From the NCBI GenBank assembly GCA_002305995.1, contig DBRN01000012.1, positions 643,910 to 677,651 on the forward strand: a stretch of DNA of 33,742 nt. The letters run 5' to 3'. Below, in pieces: positions 31,944-33,742 of the stretch. The first letter of the stretch is position 1, and the number at the start of each line of letters is the position of its first letter. The DNA comes from Atopobiaceae bacterium UBA1367 (lineage in GTDB: Bacteria > Actinomycetota > Coriobacteriia > Coriobacteriales > Atopobiaceae). Position numbers and translations under genes: made by a program. Below the pieces are notes generated by a model that was not told where the DNA came from, did not search any database, and was given only the letters and a program-made list of their open reading frames with translations.

Positions 31944-33407
31944 CTAGCTCAGATCGGCCCCGTTGGTCTCGATGACCTTCTTGTACCAATGGAAGGAGTC
32001 CTTGCGCTCGCGGTGGAAGTCGCCGTTGCCGTCGTTGTCACGGTCGACGTAGATGAAGCCGTAGCGCTTCTTCATCTCGCCGGTGCTTGCGGACACCAGG
32101 TCGATGCAGCCCCACATGGTGTAGCCCATGAGGTCCACGCCGTGGTTGATGGCGATGGCCATCTCCTCGATGTGCTCGCGCAGGTAGTCGATGCGGTAAC
32201 CGTCGTGGAACTTGCCGTCCTCGGCGCGCTCGTCGACGGCGCCCAGGCCGTTCTCCACGATCATCAGCGGGATCTGGTAGCGATCGTAGACGGTCTCCAG
32301 GTACCAGCGCAGGCCCTTGGGGTCGACGGTCCAGCCCCAGTCGCTCGCCCTGAGATAGGGGTTGGGCACGCCGCCAAACAGGTTGCCCTTGCCCGAGGTG
32401 GTCTCGGGGTCGGTCGAGGTCGTGGAGCTCTGGTAATACGAGAAGCTATAGAAGTCCACGGTGCCGGCCCTCAGGACCTCGGCGTCGCGTGCGGCCAGGT
32501 CGGCGAGGTCCACGCCGACCTTCTCCCAGTAGCTAGGCGCCCATGCGGGATAGGCACCGCGCACCTGCACGTCACCGCAGTAGAAGTTGAACTCGCGCAT
32601 GGTCTCCTCGGCGGCGAGCACGTCGTCGGGATTGCAGCTGTAGGGGTAGTTGGCCATGCCGGCGATCATGCAGCCGACCTTGTTGGCAGGGTCGATCCGA
32701 TGCGCCAGCTGGACCGCCTTCGCTGAGGCGACGAACTGGTTGTGCAGGCCGGTGAGGCGCCGCTGGGGCACGTCCCAGTCACAAGCGCCGAAGCTGCTGT
32801 ACCAGTCGTGGTCGGGCAGGATGCCCATGCCCATGACGTCACCCATGCCGGGGATCATGCCGCAGTTGATCTCGTTGAACGTCAGCCAGTATGTGACGAG
32901 GCCCTTGTACTCGGTGAAGAGGGTCTCGCAGAAGCGTATCCACAGGTCGATGACCTTGGGGTTGTCCCAGCCGCCGTATCTGTGGGAGAGGGCGAGCGGG
33001 AACTCGTAGTGACTGATGGTCACCAGCGGCTCGATGCCGTTACGCCTGCAGGCCTCGAAGACCCTGCGATAGAAGTCGATGCCTGCCTGGTTGGGCTCGG
33101 CGTCGTCACCGTTGGGGAAGATGCGGCTCCACTGCGTGGACAGGCGGAAGCACTTGAAGCCCATCTCGCCGAAGAGGTCGATGTCGTCCTCGAAGTGATG
33201 GTAGAAGTCGATGGCCTCGTGGCTGGGATAGTACGCACCCTCGCGTGGGCCGGCCGGGGTCACCAGGCGCGGCCTGTCGACCGTGCCGCCCATGATGACG
33301 TCGGGCACCGAGAGGCCCTTGCCGTCCGCGTCGTATCCGCCCTCGAACTGGTTTGCCGCCGTTGCGCCACCCCAGAGGAAGCCCTCGGGGAACCTGTAGC
33401 CTGCCAT
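31944..33407 (-). CDS. GH1 6-phospho-beta-glucosidase (second paralogue)
   Basis: 487 residues from ATG 33407 (AAGGAC upstream, with GGAGGG further back). The acid/base is in YWLTFNEINCGM and the nucleophile in LMIVENGLGAVDE. STGEMKKRYGFIYVDRDNDG supplies the phosphate-binding Ser, Lys and Tyr, so a phosphorylated disaccharide or glucoside is the expected substrate. It is colinear with and clearly similar to the enzyme at 12439-13899. The substrate-loop regions differ (for example GDVMGMGILPDHDWYSSFG against GGIMPKGDREPMG), so they probably prefer different aglycones. No permease gene is adjacent. Confidence 0.92.
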   Translation of the reverse strand: MAGYRFPEGFLWGGATAANQFEGGYDADGKGLSVPDVIMGGTVDRPRLVTPAGPREGAYYPSHEAIDFYHHFEDDIDLFGEMGFKCFRLSTQWSRIFPNGDDAEPNQAGIDFYRRVFEACRRNGIEPLVTISHYEFPLALSHRYGGWDNPKVIDLWIRFCETLFTEYKGLVTYWLTFNEINCGMIPGMGDVMGMGILPDHDWYSSFGACDWDVPQRRLTGLHNQFVASAKAVQLAHRIDPANKVGCMIAGMANYPYSCNPDDVLAAEETMREFNFYCGDVQVRGAYPAWAPSYWEKVGVDLADLAARDAEVLRAGTVDFYSFSYYQSSTTSTDPETTSGKGNLFGGVPNPYLRASDWGWTVDPKGLRWYLETVYDRYQIPLMIVENGLGAVDERAEDGKFHDGYRIDYLREHIEEMAIAINHGVDLMGYTMWGCIDLVSASTGEMKKRYGFIYVDRDNDGNGDFHRERKDSFHWYKKVIETNGADLS

Positions 33408-33538
33408 GTGCGTGTCCTTTCCCTCCTGACAGTGATACCCATGTCACCATCATGACGGGACGCGACGCCGCTGCCAACGTCCCTGTCGGCAGGCGCGGGG
33501 CGGCGTCACGGTACGGCTCACGGGTACTTCGTGCGACG

Positions 33539-33742
33539 AGAAAGGAAAAGCCCGACCTGTGCGGGACGGCGGCCGGTGGTGGAAAGGAAGATACCGAGCT
33601 GTACGCCCGGCGGGGATGGGGTGGAAAGGGACTCGGCGACTTGTGAGGGCTTGAAACCGGTGGCGGAAAGGGAATCGCCGACCTGTGCGGGATGGCAGCC
33701 GGCCCTGGAAAGGAAAATGCCGACCTGTGCGGGACGGCGGCC
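33539..33742 (+). repeat. 42-bp repeat array, second copy, running off the window
   Basis: Units start at 33539, 33581, 33623, 33665 and 33707, exactly 42 bp apart and all in plus orientation. Each has the GGAAAGG or GAAAGG core, CCGA or GGCGA and TGTGCG, TGTACG or TGTGAG at fixed offsets. The 17-bp variable part often reads close to GGACGGCGGCCGGTGG. It is the same unit as at 306-827 and lies upstream of the GH1 start. Confidence 0.92.

Overview
The window looks like a chromosome segment of a GC-rich Gram-positive actinobacterium, most likely a Coriobacteriia/Atopobiaceae (Olsenella-like) species. This is inferred from GC-rich codons, strong AGGAGG-type ribosome binding sites, an LPxTG surface protein, a C1-family PepC aminopeptidase, and two paralogous GH1 6-phospho-glycosidases. 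No 16S gene is present, so the assignment is by impression only.

Layout. Positions 1-108 hold the 5' end of tRNA-Glu and a complete tRNA-Gln(CUG) on the minus strand. Positions 306-827 hold a strictly 42-bp-periodic repeat array that changes orientation at about 629/630; the same 42-bp unit reappears at 33539-33742 and runs off the right edge. Next come cca (minus), a visibly AT-richer gene whose HARE-HTH protein resembles Patescibacteria/Saccharibacteria proteins (2371-3291), an LPxTG protein, an orphan OmpR-type response regulator, and pepC. A compact minus-strand operon of nucleoside salvage plus aroD and HPr (aroD-ada-cdd-pdp-ptsH-yigZ) fills 7507-12333. It is followed by a GH1 6-phospho-glycosidase and a divergent MalY/PatB-type aminotransferase.

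The stretch 15459-31525 is the unusual part: a large, mostly minus-strand block of lipoproteins, membrane proteins with zinc-ribbon Cys pairs, a DUF805 protein, a processive-type GT2 glycosyltransferase fused in frame to a Ser/Thr kinase and an extracytoplasmic beta-propeller, a pseudokinase-propeller paralogue, a toroid-like lipoprotein and a small HTH protein. Four transcription units in this block carry the same palindrome (arms TTGTATGCTC and GAGCATACAA, one central base) at a nearly constant distance (25-26 bp) from a TATGCT-like -10 box, so they look like one regulon. The glycosyltransferase reading frame is interrupted by a 37-bp direct repeat with a 66-bp offset. Exact loss of 66 bp would restore a protein of about 1301 residues, which suggests an ON/OFF switch, a recent pseudogene or an assembly error.

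The block reads as a kinase-coupled surface-polysaccharide or envelope-sensing system. That function is inferred, not demonstrated. A second GH1 6-phospho-glycosidase (31944-33407) lies beyond it.
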